Shown: positions 25,576 to 33,771 of the stretch, piece after piece | How the letters are laid out: every line of letters begins with the position of its first letter | How positions within the stretch are numbered: position 1 is the first letter of the stretch | From: Pseudomonadota bacterium | GTDB lineage: Bacteria; Pseudomonadota; Gammaproteobacteria; Burkholderiales; Burkholderiaceae_C | NCBI GenBank assembly: GCA_031119395.1 | Contig: JAVHYA010000044.1 | Span: 1-43,890, forward strand | Length of the DNA: 43,890 bases | Direction of reading: 5' to 3' | Notes under the pieces: model-generated | Databases searched by the model: none | Seen by the model: only the letters and a program-made list of their open reading frames with translations | Told to the model about the DNA's origin: nothing | Translations under genes and position numbers: made by a program

Positions 25576-26331
25576 TCAGACGTGCCGCTGCCCGCAGACG
25601 GGGCAGGCCGGATCGCGGCGCACGCGCATCGTCTCGAAGCTGCTGCTGCGGCCGTCGAACATCAGCAGCCGCCCGACCAGGCCGCCGCCGACGCCCGCCA
25701 GCAGCTTGAGTGCCTCGTGCGCCTGCAGCGTGCCGATGGTGCCGACCACCGGGCCGAACACGCCGAGCACGGCGCAGCGGGTCTCCTCGAACTGCGCATC
25801 GGGCGGGAACAGGCAGGCGTAGCAGGGCGACTGTGCATCGCGCGGGTCGTACACGCCCAGCTGCCCATCGAAGCGGATGGCCGCGCCGGCCACCAGCGGC
25901 TTGCCGTGCGCGACGCAGGCCGCGTTCACGGCCTGGCGCGTCGCGAAGTTGTCGGAGCAGTCCAGCACCACGTCGACCTGGGGCACGCGGCGCGCGAGCA
26001 GGACGGCATCGGCGCGCGCCGCCTCGACCTCGACCGTCACCTCCGGGTTCAGCGCGCGGACGGCCTCCTGCGCCGACGCCACCTTGGGCTGCCCCACGCG
26101 ATCGGTCGTGTGGGCGATCTGGCGCTGCAGGTTGGTCAGGTCGACCGTGTCGTCGTCGACCAGCGTGATGCGTCCCACGCCGGCCGCGGCCAGGTACAGC
26201 GCCGCCGGTGAGCCCAGTCCGCCGGCCCCGATGACCAGCGCGTGCGCGGCCGACACCCGCGCCTGTCCGTCGATGCCGAATTCCTCCAGCAGGATGTGGC
26301 GCGAATAGCGCAGCAGGTCCTCGTCTTCCAT
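25576..26331 (-). CDS. moeB: MoeB/ThiF-family adenylyltransferase
   Basis: The 251-residue E1-like enzyme adenylates the C-terminal glycine of a small sulfur carrier (MoaD or ThiS) for molybdopterin or thiamine synthesis. Visible are RYSRHILLEEFG, the nucleotide-binding GAGGLGSPAALYLAAAGVG, DDDTVDLTNLQRQI, a CYAC...CPVC zinc set (about 168-171 and 243-246) and the cysteine in EETRCAVLGVFGPVVG. There is no rhodanese domain. MoeB is favoured over ThiF by length and the zinc set, but the two cannot be cleanly separated by eye. Molybdopterin is required by the formate dehydrogenase at 33.8 kb. Confidence 0.88.
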   Translation of the reverse strand: MEDEDLLRYSRHILLEEFGIDGQARVSAAHALVIGAGGLGSPAALYLAAAGVGRITLVDDDTVDLTNLQRQIAHTTDRVGQPKVASAQEAVRALNPEVTVEVEAARADAVLLARRVPQVDVVLDCSDNFATRQAVNAACVAHGKPLVAGAAIRFDGQLGVYDPRDAQSPCYACLFPPDAQFEETRCAVLGVFGPVVGTIGTLQAHEALKLLAGVGGGLVGRLLMFDGRSSSFETMRVRRDPACPVCGQRHV

Positions 26332-26365
26332 GGCGGCCGATGATCGCAGAGCGGCCCCCAAAGCG

Positions 26366-26390
26366 ATCGGCCTCCGCGAGGGAGGCCGAT
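26366..26390 (-). terminator. Hairpin between ctpA and moeB
   Basis: A perfect 10-bp stem ATCGGCCTCC-GCGAG-GGAGGCCGAT follows the ctpA stop. In the transcribed (minus) direction it is followed only by CGCTTT, a weak U-tract, so it may attenuate or stabilise the message rather than terminate it fully. Confidence 0.5.
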
Positions 26391-26410
26391 GCACGGGGAG
26401 GCGAGCGCGC

Positions 26411-27853
26411 TCAGTTGTCCTTCTTCTCGTCCTTGTTCTCGACGATCACCTGCGTCTTGCTGACCAGCACCGGCTGGCCCTTCAGCTGGTTGAGCGCCTG
26501 GATCAGCGGGAAATCCTTGTCGCTGCCGAATTCGGGCGTCTTGCGGTCCTGCACCGGCTTCTTGGCCTCTTCCTCGAGGCGCTTGCGGGCCTCGTCGCGG
26601 GCCTTCTCGCGCTCGGGGTCCTTCACCTCGGGGCCCTGGCCGCTGGTCAGGTGCTTCTCCAGGTCGGCCTCGCGCATGCGCAGGGCGGCGTAGGGGCTGC
26701 CCTCGGCGCTCTCGTCGACCAGCACGTTGGGCACGATGCCGCGCGCCTGGATCGAGGTGCCGCTGGGCGTGTAGTAGCGCGCCGTGGTGATCTTCAGGCC
26801 GGTGTCGGGGCCGAGCGGGCGCACCGTCTGCACCGAGCCCTTGCCGAAGGTCTGGCTGCCCATGATGGTGGCGCGCTTGTGGTCCTGCAGGGCGCCGGCC
26901 ACGATCTCGCTGGCGGAGGCCGAGCCTTCGTTCACCAGCACGATCAGCGGAACGTTCTTGAGGGCCGCCGGCAGGCTGCGCAGCGGGTCCGAGCCCGAGC
27001 GGCGCTGGTAGTCCTCGGGGATGGCCTTGTAGACCTGCTTGCTCTCGGCGAGCTGGCCGTCGGTCGTCACCACCGTCGAATTGGCGGGCAGGAAGGCGGC
27101 GGAGACGGCCACGGCCGCGTCGAGCAGGCCGCCCGGGTCGTTGCGCAGGTCGAGCACCAGGCCCTTGAGGTTGGGGTCCTGCTTGTAGATCTCGTCGATC
27201 TTCTTCACGAAGTCGTCGACGGTGCGCTCCTGGAACTGCGACAGGCGGATCCAGGCGTAGCCCGGCTCGATGACCTTGCCGCGGACCGATTGCGTGCGGA
27301 TTTCCTCGCGGGTGATGGTCACCGGGAAGGTGCGGCTCTCGTCCTTGCGGAAGATGGTCAGCAGCACCTTGGTGCCCGCCTCGCCACGCATGCGCTTGAC
27401 GGCGTCGTTGAGGGACAGGCCCTTGACGGCCGTGTCGTCGATCTTGGTGATCAGGTCGTTCGGCTTCAGGCCGGCGCGGAAGGCCGGCGAGCCTTCGATC
27501 GGCGAGACCACCTTGACCAGGCCGTCTTCCTGCGAGATCTCGATGCCCACGCCCACGAATCGGCCGGAGGTGCCCTCGCGGAATTCCTTGAAGGACTTCT
27601 TGTCGAAGTACTGCGAGTGCGGGTCGAGCCCGGACACCATGCCGGAGATGGCGTCGGAGATGAGCTTCTTCTCGTCCACCGGCTCGACGTAGTCGCTCTT
27701 GACCATGCCGAAAACGGCGGCGAGCTGCTGCAGCTCCTCCAGCGGCAAGGGCGCCATGGCCCCGCGCGCCACCGTCTGCAGAGAGACGGTCGTCAGCACG
27801 CCGGCGACGACGCCTGCGCTCACCCAGCCGGTGATCTTGAGTTTCTGGCCCAT
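26411..27853 (-). CDS. ctpA: Carboxyl-terminal processing protease (S41 family)
   Basis: The 480-residue periplasmic serine protease has an N-terminal signal/anchor (WVSAGVVAGVLTTVSLQTVA, about 9-28), then a PDZ domain (VGVGIEISQEDG, SPAFRAGLKPND; about 95-175) and the S41 catalytic domain. The serine is in NEGSASASEIVAGAL and the lysine in SQTFGKGSVQT, giving the Ser/Lys dyad. A Lys/Glu-rich C-terminal tail follows. Such proteases cut the C-termini of envelope proteins. The ATG at 27853 follows GAAGGG. The gpmA-ctpA-moeB order is common in Burkholderiales. Confidence 0.95.
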   Translation of the reverse strand: MGQKLKITGWVSAGVVAGVLTTVSLQTVARGAMAPLPLEELQQLAAVFGMVKSDYVEPVDEKKLISDAISGMVSGLDPHSQYFDKKSFKEFREGTSGRFVGVGIEISQEDGLVKVVSPIEGSPAFRAGLKPNDLITKIDDTAVKGLSLNDAVKRMRGEAGTKVLLTIFRKDESRTFPVTITREEIRTQSVRGKVIEPGYAWIRLSQFQERTVDDFVKKIDEIYKQDPNLKGLVLDLRNDPGGLLDAAVAVSAAFLPANSTVVTTDGQLAESKQVYKAIPEDYQRRSGSDPLRSLPAALKNVPLIVLVNEGSASASEIVAGALQDHKRATIMGSQTFGKGSVQTVRPLGPDTGLKITTARYYTPSGTSIQARGIVPNVLVDESAEGSPYAALRMREADLEKHLTSGQGPEVKDPEREKARDEARKRLEEEAKKPVQDRKTPEFGSDKDFPLIQALNQLKGQPVLVSKTQVIVENKDEKKDN

Positions 27854-27883
27854 GGAATTCCCTTCGGCGAACCGGATCGATTC

Positions 27884-27889
27884 AATATA
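27884..27889 (-). promoter_or_regulatory. Candidate ctpA -10 element
   Basis: TATATT on the minus strand, preceded by TG, lies 31 nt before the ctpA ATG in an unusually AT-rich patch of this GC-rich window. A -35 match is poor. It would let ctpA be transcribed apart from gpmA. Confidence 0.45.
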
Positions 27890-27940
27890 CACAGCTTGGA
27901 AGCAATTTCCCGGCCGTGGTTCCGTGACCGTTGAGTCCCG

Positions 27941-28684
27941 TCAGGCTTTGCCCTGCGAGGCCACGGCGGCAGCCGCCTTGGCCGCGGCCTCGGCGTCGCC
28001 CAGGTAGTAGTGGCGCAACGGCTTGAGATCGTCGTCCAGCTCGTAGACCAGCGGGATGCCGTTCGGGATGTTCAGGCCGACGATGTCGCTGTCCGAGATG
28101 CCGTCGAGGTACTTGACCAGCGCGCGGATCGAATTGCCGTGCGCCGCCACCACGATCCGGCGACCGGCGCGGATGGCCGGCGCCATCGATTCGTTCCAGA
28201 AGGGCAGCACGCGTGCGACGGTGTCTTTGAGGCACTCGGTCAGGGGAATCTGCTCGGGCGAGAGCTTGGCATAGCGCACGTCGCTGCGCTCCGAGCGCGG
28301 GTCGGTCGGCTCCAGCGCCGGCGGCGGGGTGTCGTAGCTGCGGCGCCAGATCAGCACCTGCTCGTCGCCGTACTGCTTGGCCATGTCGGCCTTGTTCAGG
28401 CCCTGCAGGGCGCCGTAGTGGCGCTCGTTGAGGCGCCACGAATGGATCACGGGCAGCCAGGTCCGGTCCAGTTCGTCCAGCGTGTGCCACAGGGTGCGCG
28501 TGGCGCGCTTGAGCACGCTGGTGTAGGCGACGTCGAAATCGTAGCCCTCGGCCTTGAGCAGGCGCCCGGCCTGCTTGGCCTGCTCCACGCCGGTCTCGGT
28601 CAGGTCGACGTCGGTCCAGCCGGTGAAGCGGTTCTCGAGATTCCAGGTCGATTCGCCATGGCGGATCAGCACCAGTTTGTGCAT
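27941..28684 (-). CDS. gpmA: 2,3-bisphosphoglycerate-dependent phosphoglycerate mutase
   Basis: The 247-residue glycolytic enzyme interconverts 3- and 2-phosphoglycerate. It has the phosphohistidine signature [10 protein letters not shown] at residues 4-13, [12 protein letters not shown], the substrate segment [15 protein letters not shown] and the second histidine in [11 protein letters not shown]. The length equals the family norm (about 247-250). ATG 28684 begins the conserved [10 protein letters not shown]; the frame extends upstream without similarity. It is divergent from the rhodanese gene and lies upstream of ctpA. Confidence 0.98.
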   Translation of the reverse strand: MHKLVLIRHGESTWNLENRFTGWTDVDLTETGVEQAKQAGRLLKAEGYDFDVAYTSVLKRATRTLWHTLDELDRTWLPVIHSWRLNERHYGALQGLNKADMAKQYGDEQVLIWRRSYDTPPPALEPTDPRSERSDVRYAKLSPEQIPLTECLKDTVARVLPFWNESMAPAIRAGRRIVVAAHGNSIRALVKYLDGISDSDIVGLNIPNGIPLVYELDDDLKPLRHYYLGDAEAAAKAAAAVASQGKA

Positions 28685-28755
28685 GGAAGCCTTTTGGGTG
28701 AGTCTGAGGTAAAGCGGCATTCTAAAATCCCGCGTTTGCCTACCCGGAACGCCCC

Positions 28756-29163
28756 GTGAAATTCTTCCTCGACAACTGGCTCCTGATCCTCATCGCCCTG
28801 AGTTCCGGCGGCATGCTCGCCTGGCCGAAGCTGCGCGGTGCCGGCCAGGGCTCGCTGACGGTCCAGGGCGCGGTGCACATCATCAACCGCGAGCGCGGCG
28901 TGCTGGTCGACGTGCGCGAGCCCGAGGAATTCGCGGCCGGCCACCCGGTGGGCGCCCGCAACGTGCCTCTGGACCAGCTGGAGGCCAAGCTGCCCGGTGC
29001 CGTGAAGAACAAGACCGTGCCCCTGCTGCTGATCTGCGCCAGTGGCAGCCGCGCCCAGCGCGCCGTGGCCACGGCCAAGAAACTCGGCTACGAGCAAGCC
29101 CAAGCGGTCAGCGGCGGGCTGAAAGCCTGGAAAGACGCTAATCTGCCCGTTGAAAAGGCCTGA
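28756..29163 (+). CDS. Membrane-anchored rhodanese-like protein
   Basis: The 135-residue product has an N-terminal transmembrane anchor ([17 protein letters not shown], about 7-23) and one rhodanese domain ([19 protein letters not shown], then the active loop CASGSR, then [14 protein letters not shown]). The catalytic cysteine is present, so sulfur transfer is plausible. The start is GTG at 28756. The order rhodanese-grxC-secB-gpsA is conserved in many proteobacteria, suggesting a shared redox and export context. Confidence 0.9.
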   Translation: MKFFLDNWLLILIALSSGGMLAWPKLRGAGQGSLTVQGAVHIINRERGVLVDVREPEEFAAGHPVGARNVPLDQLEAKLPGAVKNKTVPLLLICASGSRAQRAVATAKKLGYEQAQAVSGGLKAWKDANLPVEKA

Positions 29164-29199
29164 CGCGTCCCCTTTGCGTCGCGGCCTGCAAGGAGCCCC

Positions 29200-29460
29200 A
29201 TGCAACCCGTCAAGATGTACACCACCGCGGTCTGCCCCTACTGCATCCGCGCCAAGCAGATCCTCAAATCCAAGGGCGTCGAGCAGATCGAGGAGATCCG
29301 CATCGACACCAACCCCGAGGAACGCGCCCGCATGATGGAGATCACCCAGCGCCGCACCGTGCCGCAGATCTTCGTGGGCGACACCCACGTCGGCGGCTGC
29401 GACGACCTGATGGCCCTCGACAGCCGCGGCGGCCTGGTGCCGTTGCTGCAGGGCGCCTGA
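29200..29460 (+). CDS. grxC: Glutaredoxin 3
   Basis: The 86-residue glutathione-dependent disulfide reductase has active site CPYC (residues 12-15), TVPQIF with the cis-proline, and the glutathione-binding GGCDDL. Its length fits GrxC. It begins 37 nt after the rhodanese gene with AAGGAG before the ATG. Confidence 0.97.
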   Translation: MQPVKMYTTAVCPYCIRAKQILKSKGVEQIEEIRIDTNPEERARMMEITQRRTVPQIFVGDTHVGGCDDLMALDSRGGLVPLLQGA

Positions 29461-29511
29461 GTCCGCGCCGTCCCGGCCTCGCCCCCGCCCGAAGCGGTGC
29501 GGCGGGGAGGC

Positions 29512-29571
29512 GATAATCCCCGACCCTCTCGCACGCCCGCCGTGGGAATCCTCCCTCGCGGGCGTTGTTTT
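29512..29571 (+). promoter_or_regulatory. secB leader: -10 element and hairpin with U-tract
   Basis: GATAAT at 29512-29517 is a possible -10. Downstream, ACGCCCGC (29533-29540) pairs with GCGGGCGT (29558-29565), followed by TGTTTT. If transcription starts near 29524 the hairpin lies in the secB leader and could attenuate it; otherwise it terminates grxC. Confidence 0.45.
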
Positions 29572-29588
29572 GACCTGAAAGCAAAGCC

Positions 29589-30053
29589 ATGGCCGACCAA
29601 CAAGCCGCAGAACCCGTCTTCCAGATCCAGCGCGTCTACCTCAAGGACCTGTCGCTGGAGCAGCCCAACTCGCCGGCCATCCTGCTCGAGCAGCAGCAGC
29701 CCACGGTCGACATCCAGCTGGGCGTCGAGGCACAGAACGTGACCGAAGGCATCTTCGAGATCACCGTGTCGGCCACCGTGCAGACCAAGATCGACGACCG
29801 CACCGTGTTCCTGGTCGAGGCCAAGCAGGCCGGCATCTTCGAGATCCGCAACCTGCCCGAAGACCAGATGGGCCCGATCCTGGGCATCGCCTGCCCGCAG
29901 ATCGTGTACCCCTACCTGCGCGGCAACGTCGCCGACGTGATCCAGCGCGGCGGCTTCCCGCCCGTGCACCTGGCCGAGATCAACTTCCAGGCCATGTACG
30001 AGCAGCAGCAGGCACAGGCGGCCGGCGAAGGCATCCCCGCCAACGCCCAGTAA
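29589..30053 (+). CDS. secB: Protein-export chaperone SecB
   Basis: The 154-residue tetrameric cytosolic chaperone holds precursors unfolded for SecA. Family segments are [19 protein letters not shown] (about 11-29), the KQAGIF region, [20 protein letters not shown] and [15 protein letters not shown]. The acidic SecA-binding face is less pronounced than in E. coli. AAAGC precedes the ATG, a weak ribosome site. It is followed by gpsA after 18 nt, the usual secB-gpsA pairing. Confidence 0.98.
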   Translation: MADQQAAEPVFQIQRVYLKDLSLEQPNSPAILLEQQQPTVDIQLGVEAQNVTEGIFEITVSATVQTKIDDRTVFLVEAKQAGIFEIRNLPEDQMGPILGIACPQIVYPYLRGNVADVIQRGGFPPVHLAEINFQAMYEQQQAQAAGEGIPANAQ

Positions 30054-30071
30054 GCCGGGCGACGCACGCCG

Positions 30072-31079
30072 ATGCGCATCTGCGTGCTTGGGGCGGGGGC
30101 CTGGGGCACCGCCCTGGCCATCAGCGCGGCCGGGCATCCGGCGGGGGGGCGCGCCGTCACGCTCTGGGCGCGTGATTCCGCGCAGGCTGCGGCCATGGCG
30201 CAGGCGCGCGGGAACGCGCGCTACCTCCCCGGCATTTCCTTCCCGCCGTCGCTGACCGTGCAGCGCGGCGACGCGCGCGATGCCTGCGCGGGCGCCGACC
30301 TCGTCATCATCGCCACGCCCATGGCGGCGCTGCGCGAACAGCTCGGCCGGCTTCAATCCGTGCAGGTGCCTGTCGCCTGGTTGTGCAAGGGCGTCGAGAC
30401 GGCCGCGGGCCCGGGCCCCGGCCTCCTGGCCCACGAAATCCAGATGCAGGTCGCGCCGCACCTGCGTGCGGGCGTCCTCAGCGGTCCCAGCTTCGCCCAG
30501 GAAGTGGCGAGGGGCCAGCCCACGGCGCTGGTCGCTGCGAGCACCGATGCCAGCGTGCGCGACGTGCTGGTGGCGGCCTTCCACGGGCCCACGCTGCGGG
30601 TCTACGCCAACGACGACCTCGTCGGTGTCGAGGTGGGCGGGGCCGTGAAGAACGTGCTGGCCATCGCGACCGGCTTGGCCGACGGCCTGGCGCTCGGACT
30701 GAACGCGCGTGCGGCGCTCATCACCCGCGGCCTGGCGGAGATGACGCGCTTCGGCGTCGCCCTCGGCGCGCGGCCCGAGACCTTCATGGGCCTCTCGGGC
30801 CTGGGCGACCTGGTGCTCACCGCCACCGGCGACCTTTCGCGCAACCGGCGCGTGGGGCTCCTGCTGGCCGAGGGGCGGACGCTCGCGCAGGCGGTCGACT
30901 CGCTGGGCCACGTGGCCGAAGGCGTGTACTGCGCCCGCACCGTGGTGCAGCGGGCGCGGCACCTGGGCGTCGACATGCCGATCGCCGAGGGGGTGGTGGC
31001 GCTGCTCGACGGCAGGCTGGCGCCGGCGGACGCCGTGCGTGCGCTCATGGAGCGCGAGCCGGGCGCCGAGCACGGCTGA
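30072..31079 (+). CDS. gpsA: Glycerol-3-phosphate dehydrogenase [NAD(P)+]
   Basis: The 335-residue cytosolic enzyme makes sn-glycerol 3-phosphate from dihydroxyacetone phosphate for phospholipid synthesis. The N-terminal nucleotide-binding [10 protein letters not shown] is at residues 7-16; the family motifs [31 protein letters not shown] (catalytic lysine) and [20 protein letters not shown] are all present. Length and order after secB are typical. Confidence 0.98.
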   Translation: MRICVLGAGAWGTALAISAAGHPAGGRAVTLWARDSAQAAAMAQARGNARYLPGISFPPSLTVQRGDARDACAGADLVIIATPMAALREQLGRLQSVQVPVAWLCKGVETAAGPGPGLLAHEIQMQVAPHLRAGVLSGPSFAQEVARGQPTALVAASTDASVRDVLVAAFHGPTLRVYANDDLVGVEVGGAVKNVLAIATGLADGLALGLNARAALITRGLAEMTRFGVALGARPETFMGLSGLGDLVLTATGDLSRNRRVGLLLAEGRTLAQAVDSLGHVAEGVYCARTVVQRARHLGVDMPIAEGVVALLDGRLAPADAVRALMEREPGAEHG

Positions 31080-31165
31080 ACTGCCCGCATTGGGGTTGCC
31101 GCTGATTCGGCGGCACCGGCCGCGGCGTAGCCTGCGCGCTCCAGAACCAGCATCAGGAGTCCTCC

Positions 31166-31843
31166 ATGTCCCGTCGTTCCGTTCTGCCGCTCGGCGCCAT
31201 CGTCGCGGCCGTGGCCCTCGTCGCCGGCTGCGGCGCCATGCGTGGCAGCACCAGCCCGATGAGCTTCTTCATCACCAGCAGCAACCCGGGCAAGGGCGGC
31301 GACCTGGGTGGGCTCGCGGGTGCCGACCGGTTCTGCCAGGCGCTCGCCGACAAGGCGGGTGCGGGTGGCAAGACCTGGCGCGCCTACCTGAGCACGGCCG
31401 CCATGAACGGCCAGCCCGCCGTCAACGCGCGCGACCGCATCGGCGCCGGCCCGTGGCGCAATGCCAAGGGCGTGGTGGTGGCCAACAGCGTGGCGGACCT
31501 GCATTCGGCCAACAACAACCTGGGCAAGCAGACCTCCCTGAACGAGAAGGGCGAGGTGGTGGCCGGTCGCGGCGACCCCGTCAACATGCACGACATCCTC
31601 ACCGGGTCGAGGCCGGACGGCACGCTGGCCGTGCCCGGCGCAGGCCAGGACACCACCTGCGGCAACTGGACGCGCAGCGAGGGCGGATCGGCCGTCGTCG
31701 GCCACCATGACAAGACCGGTACCAACCCCGACCCGGTGGCCAACGTGTCCTGGAACGCCTCGCACGGCACGCGCGGCTGCAGCCTGGAGCAACTGAAGAC
31801 CACCGGCAGCGCCGGGCTGCTGTACTGCTTCGCGGTGAACTGA
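31166..31843 (+). CDS. Lipoprotein with C-type-lectin-like domain
   Basis: The 225-residue precursor has lipobox VALVAGCG (Cys22) and should be membrane-anchored outside the cytoplasm. The mature part begins MSFFITSSNPGKGGDLGG with ADRFCQALADKAG, then KTWRAYLSTAA, and ends CGNWTRSEGG ... NASHGTRGCS ... GLLYCFAVN. This arrangement of aromatic and cysteine residues resembles C-type-lectin/endostatin-like domains and the DUF1554 group. Binding to a glycan or matrix is only inferred. GGAG precedes the ATG. It stands alone between gpsA and the convergent scpA. Confidence 0.75.
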   Translation: MSRRSVLPLGAIVAAVALVAGCGAMRGSTSPMSFFITSSNPGKGGDLGGLAGADRFCQALADKAGAGGKTWRAYLSTAAMNGQPAVNARDRIGAGPWRNAKGVVVANSVADLHSANNNLGKQTSLNEKGEVVAGRGDPVNMHDILTGSRPDGTLAVPGAGQDTTCGNWTRSEGGSAVVGHHDKTGTNPDPVANVSWNASHGTRGCSLEQLKTTGSAGLLYCFAVN

Positions 31844-31905
31844 GCAGGCTTCGCCGCCGCGCGCCCGTGCCGCTGCCGCGGCGGGCCGCCCGCCGTTGCC
31901 CGGGC

Positions 31906-32769
31906 TCAGGCCGGCGCGTAGGCCAGGCGCACGTAGATCGGCGCGAAGGCCTCGGCCTGGGTGATCTCGACCAGGGTTTCCTTGGCCAGTTCGAGCATGG
32001 CGATGAAGGTGACCACCATCACCGGCACGCCGCGCGAGGGGTCGAACAGTTCCTCGAACTCGACGAAGCGGCGGCCCTGCAGCGTGCGCAGCACGATGCT
32101 CATGTGCTCGCGCACCGACAGCTCCTCGCGCGAGATCTTGTGGTGCTGCACGAGCTTGGCCCGCTTGAGGATGTCGGCCCAGGCCTCACGCAGGTCGACC
32201 ACGGTCACCTCGGGGAAGCGCGGCTTGAGCGACTGCTCGATGTAGACCTGCGCCTTCCAGAAGTCGCGGCCATAGGTGGGCATGGCCGAGAGCGCGGCGG
32301 CCTGCATCTTGGCCTGCTCGTACTCCAGCAGGCGGCGCACCAGTTCGGCCCGCGGGTCCTCGGCTTCTTCGCCCTCGGCCGTCTTCTTCGGCGGCAGCAG
32401 CATGCGCGACTTGATCTCGATGAGCATCGCCGCCATCAGCAGGTACTCGGCCGCCAGCTCGAGGTTGCGCGTGCGGATCTCCTCGACGTAGGCCAGGTAC
32501 TGGCGCGTCAGCCCCGCCATGGGGATGTCGAGGATGTTGAAGTTCTGCTTGCGGATCAGGTAGAGCAGCAGGTCCAGCGGGCCCTCGAAGGCCTCGAGGA
32601 AGACCTCCAGCGCGTCGGGCGGGATGTAGAGGTCGTTCGGCAGCGAGAACAGCGGCTCGCCGTACAGCCGCGCCAGCGCCACCTGGTCGACGACCTCGGG
32701 CATCGGCGTCACCACGGTGGCGCCGTCCTCGTCATCGTCGTGCGCAGGATGCGCCTCGGGGCCGTTCAT
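31906..32769 (-). CDS. scpA: Segregation and condensation protein A
   Basis: The 287-residue kleisin subunit joins SMC and ScpB in the chromosome-condensing complex. The core motif FEGPLDLLLYLIRKQNFNIL is at about residues 61-80, followed by AAEYLLMAAMLIEIKSRMLL. A C-terminal winged-helix region contains FVEFEELFD and VVTFIAMLELAK. The N-terminal 25 residues are acidic and variable. It lies downstream of the DUF3460 gene, with repeat copy E between them. Confidence 0.95.
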   Translation of the reverse strand: MNGPEAHPAHDDDEDGATVVTPMPEVVDQVALARLYGEPLFSLPNDLYIPPDALEVFLEAFEGPLDLLLYLIRKQNFNILDIPMAGLTRQYLAYVEEIRTRNLELAAEYLLMAAMLIEIKSRMLLPPKKTAEGEEAEDPRAELVRRLLEYEQAKMQAAALSAMPTYGRDFWKAQVYIEQSLKPRFPEVTVVDLREAWADILKRAKLVQHHKISREELSVREHMSIVLRTLQGRRFVEFEELFDPSRGVPVMVVTFIAMLELAKETLVEITQAEAFAPIYVRLAYAPA

Positions 32770-32780
32770 GGGCAGTGGTT

Positions 32781-32847
32781 GCTATGAAAAAAATAGCGCC
32801 CCGCGCAAGCGGGGCGGGCGCTGGAGGCCGATTTGGCCTGAAAAGGC
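32781..32847 (+). repeat. Interspersed three-hairpin repeat, copy E
   Basis: GCTATGAAAAAAATAGC (32781-32797), then a long second stem GCCCCGC-GCAA-GCGGGGC, then GGGCGCTGGAGGCCGATTTG and a GGCCTGAAAAGGCC end. It is the best preserved copy. It lies on the plus strand between two minus-strand genes (DUF3460 and scpA). Confidence 0.82.
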
Positions 32848-32851
32848 CGGT

Positions 32852-33055
32852 TCAGCCCTTGGTCTGGTAGACGTAGGGCTGCTGCGACACGGTGCCGGCG
32901 TCGATCTCGGCCTGCGCGTTGCGGTCGATCGCCTTGTCCCACAGCAGGGCGCGGCCGGCGCGCTGCTCGGCTTCCAGGTCGGGCTTCTGGCGGCGCATCT
33001 GCTCGATGAACTGGGTGGCGTCGGAGGTGTAGTGGGGGCGGGCGAAGATCGACAT
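32852..33055 (-). CDS. DUF3460 family small protein
   Basis: The 67-residue soluble protein contains YTSDATQFIEQMRRQKPDLE, then EQRAGRALLWDKAID, the pattern of DUF3460, a betaproteobacterial family of unknown function. It commonly precedes scpA, as here. AGGTTCCAGTCT before the ATG has only a weak ribosome site. Confidence 0.88.
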   Translation of the reverse strand: MSIFARPHYTSDATQFIEQMRRQKPDLEAEQRAGRALLWDKAIDRNAQAEIDAGTVSQQPYVYQTKG

Positions 33056-33105
33056 AGACTGGAACCTGAAGTGGCGCGGATTTTAACGACGGGGAGTGAT
33101 TGGAC

Positions 33106-33612
33106 ATGAGGGCACGACGCAGCATGGGGCGCCCGCTGGGCGTGGTGGCGCTTCTGGCACTGGTGCTGGGCCTGGCCGCCTGCGACCCGCAGCGCATCGA
33201 CAAGCTGGAAGAGGGCGTCTCCACCGAGGCCGACGTGCGCGCCCAGTTCGGCCAGCCCGAGAACGTGTGGGACGCCCCCGGCGGCCGCGTGCTCGAGTAC
33301 AACCGCCAGCCCCAGGGCCAGAAGAACTACATGATCACCATCGGTGCCGACGGCAGGATGAGCGCGCTGCGCCAGGTGCTCACGCCCGAGAACTTCGCCC
33401 GGGTGCGGCCGGGCATGCCGATGGAGGAGCTGCGCAAGCTGCTGGGCAAGCCGGCCAAGGTCACGCCCTACCCCCTGAAGCGCGAGACCGAATGGGAGTG
33501 GCGCTGGGTCCAGCCTCCCAATTCGCCCATGGTCTTCACCGCCGTGCTCGACGACCACCAGTACGTGGTGCGCAGCGGCTCCTCACCCGACCGCGGCACC
33601 GAAGCCCAGTGA
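33106..33612 (+). CDS. BamE/SmpA-like lipoprotein
   Basis: The 168-residue precursor has a signal ending in lipobox LGLAAC. The mature part holds two short BamE-like units: KLEEGVSTEADVRAQFGQPE ... EYNRQP and RVRPGMPMEELRKLLGKPAK ... EWEWRWVQP. The 'G-x-S/M-x-x-E-x-x-x-x-x-G-x-P' pattern occurs twice. Participation in outer-membrane assembly is possible, but true BamE normally has one such unit, so this is probably a paralogue. ATG 33106 is 9 nt after GGGGAG; the in-frame TTG at 33100 is too close. Confidence 0.8.
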   Translation: MRARRSMGRPLGVVALLALVLGLAACDPQRIDKLEEGVSTEADVRAQFGQPENVWDAPGGRVLEYNRQPQGQKNYMITIGADGRMSALRQVLTPENFARVRPGMPMEELRKLLGKPAKVTPYPLKRETEWEWRWVQPPNSPMVFTAVLDDHQYVVRSGSSPDRGTEAQ

Positions 33613-33702
33613 CCGCGACCCGTCCGCGCACGGCTGCTCCATTGGCGCGGCGCGTGCCACGGCCCCGCGAAAGCCCGATGTCCGCCCTCAGGCATAACCG
33701 CC

Positions 33703-33730
33703 TTGCGCTCGTGCGCTTGCTCCCTAGAAT
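33703..33730 (+). promoter_or_regulatory. Candidate fdnG operon promoter
   Basis: TTGCGC (33703-33708) and TAGAAT (33725-33730) with a 16-nt spacer give a plausible sigma-70 promoter, initiating about 35 nt before the fdnG ATG. The 159-bp gap 33613-33771 holds no gene. Confidence 0.5.
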
Positions 33731-33771
33731 GGGTTTGCTTCAGGAACGAAACAAAGAGTAAGGGCACCACG

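Noticed and set aside
31879-31895. GC palindrome CGGCGGGC/GCCCGCCG between the lectin-like gene and scpA as terminator
   Set aside because: There is no T-tract on either strand and the loop would be a single base; in DNA this GC-rich it may be chance.
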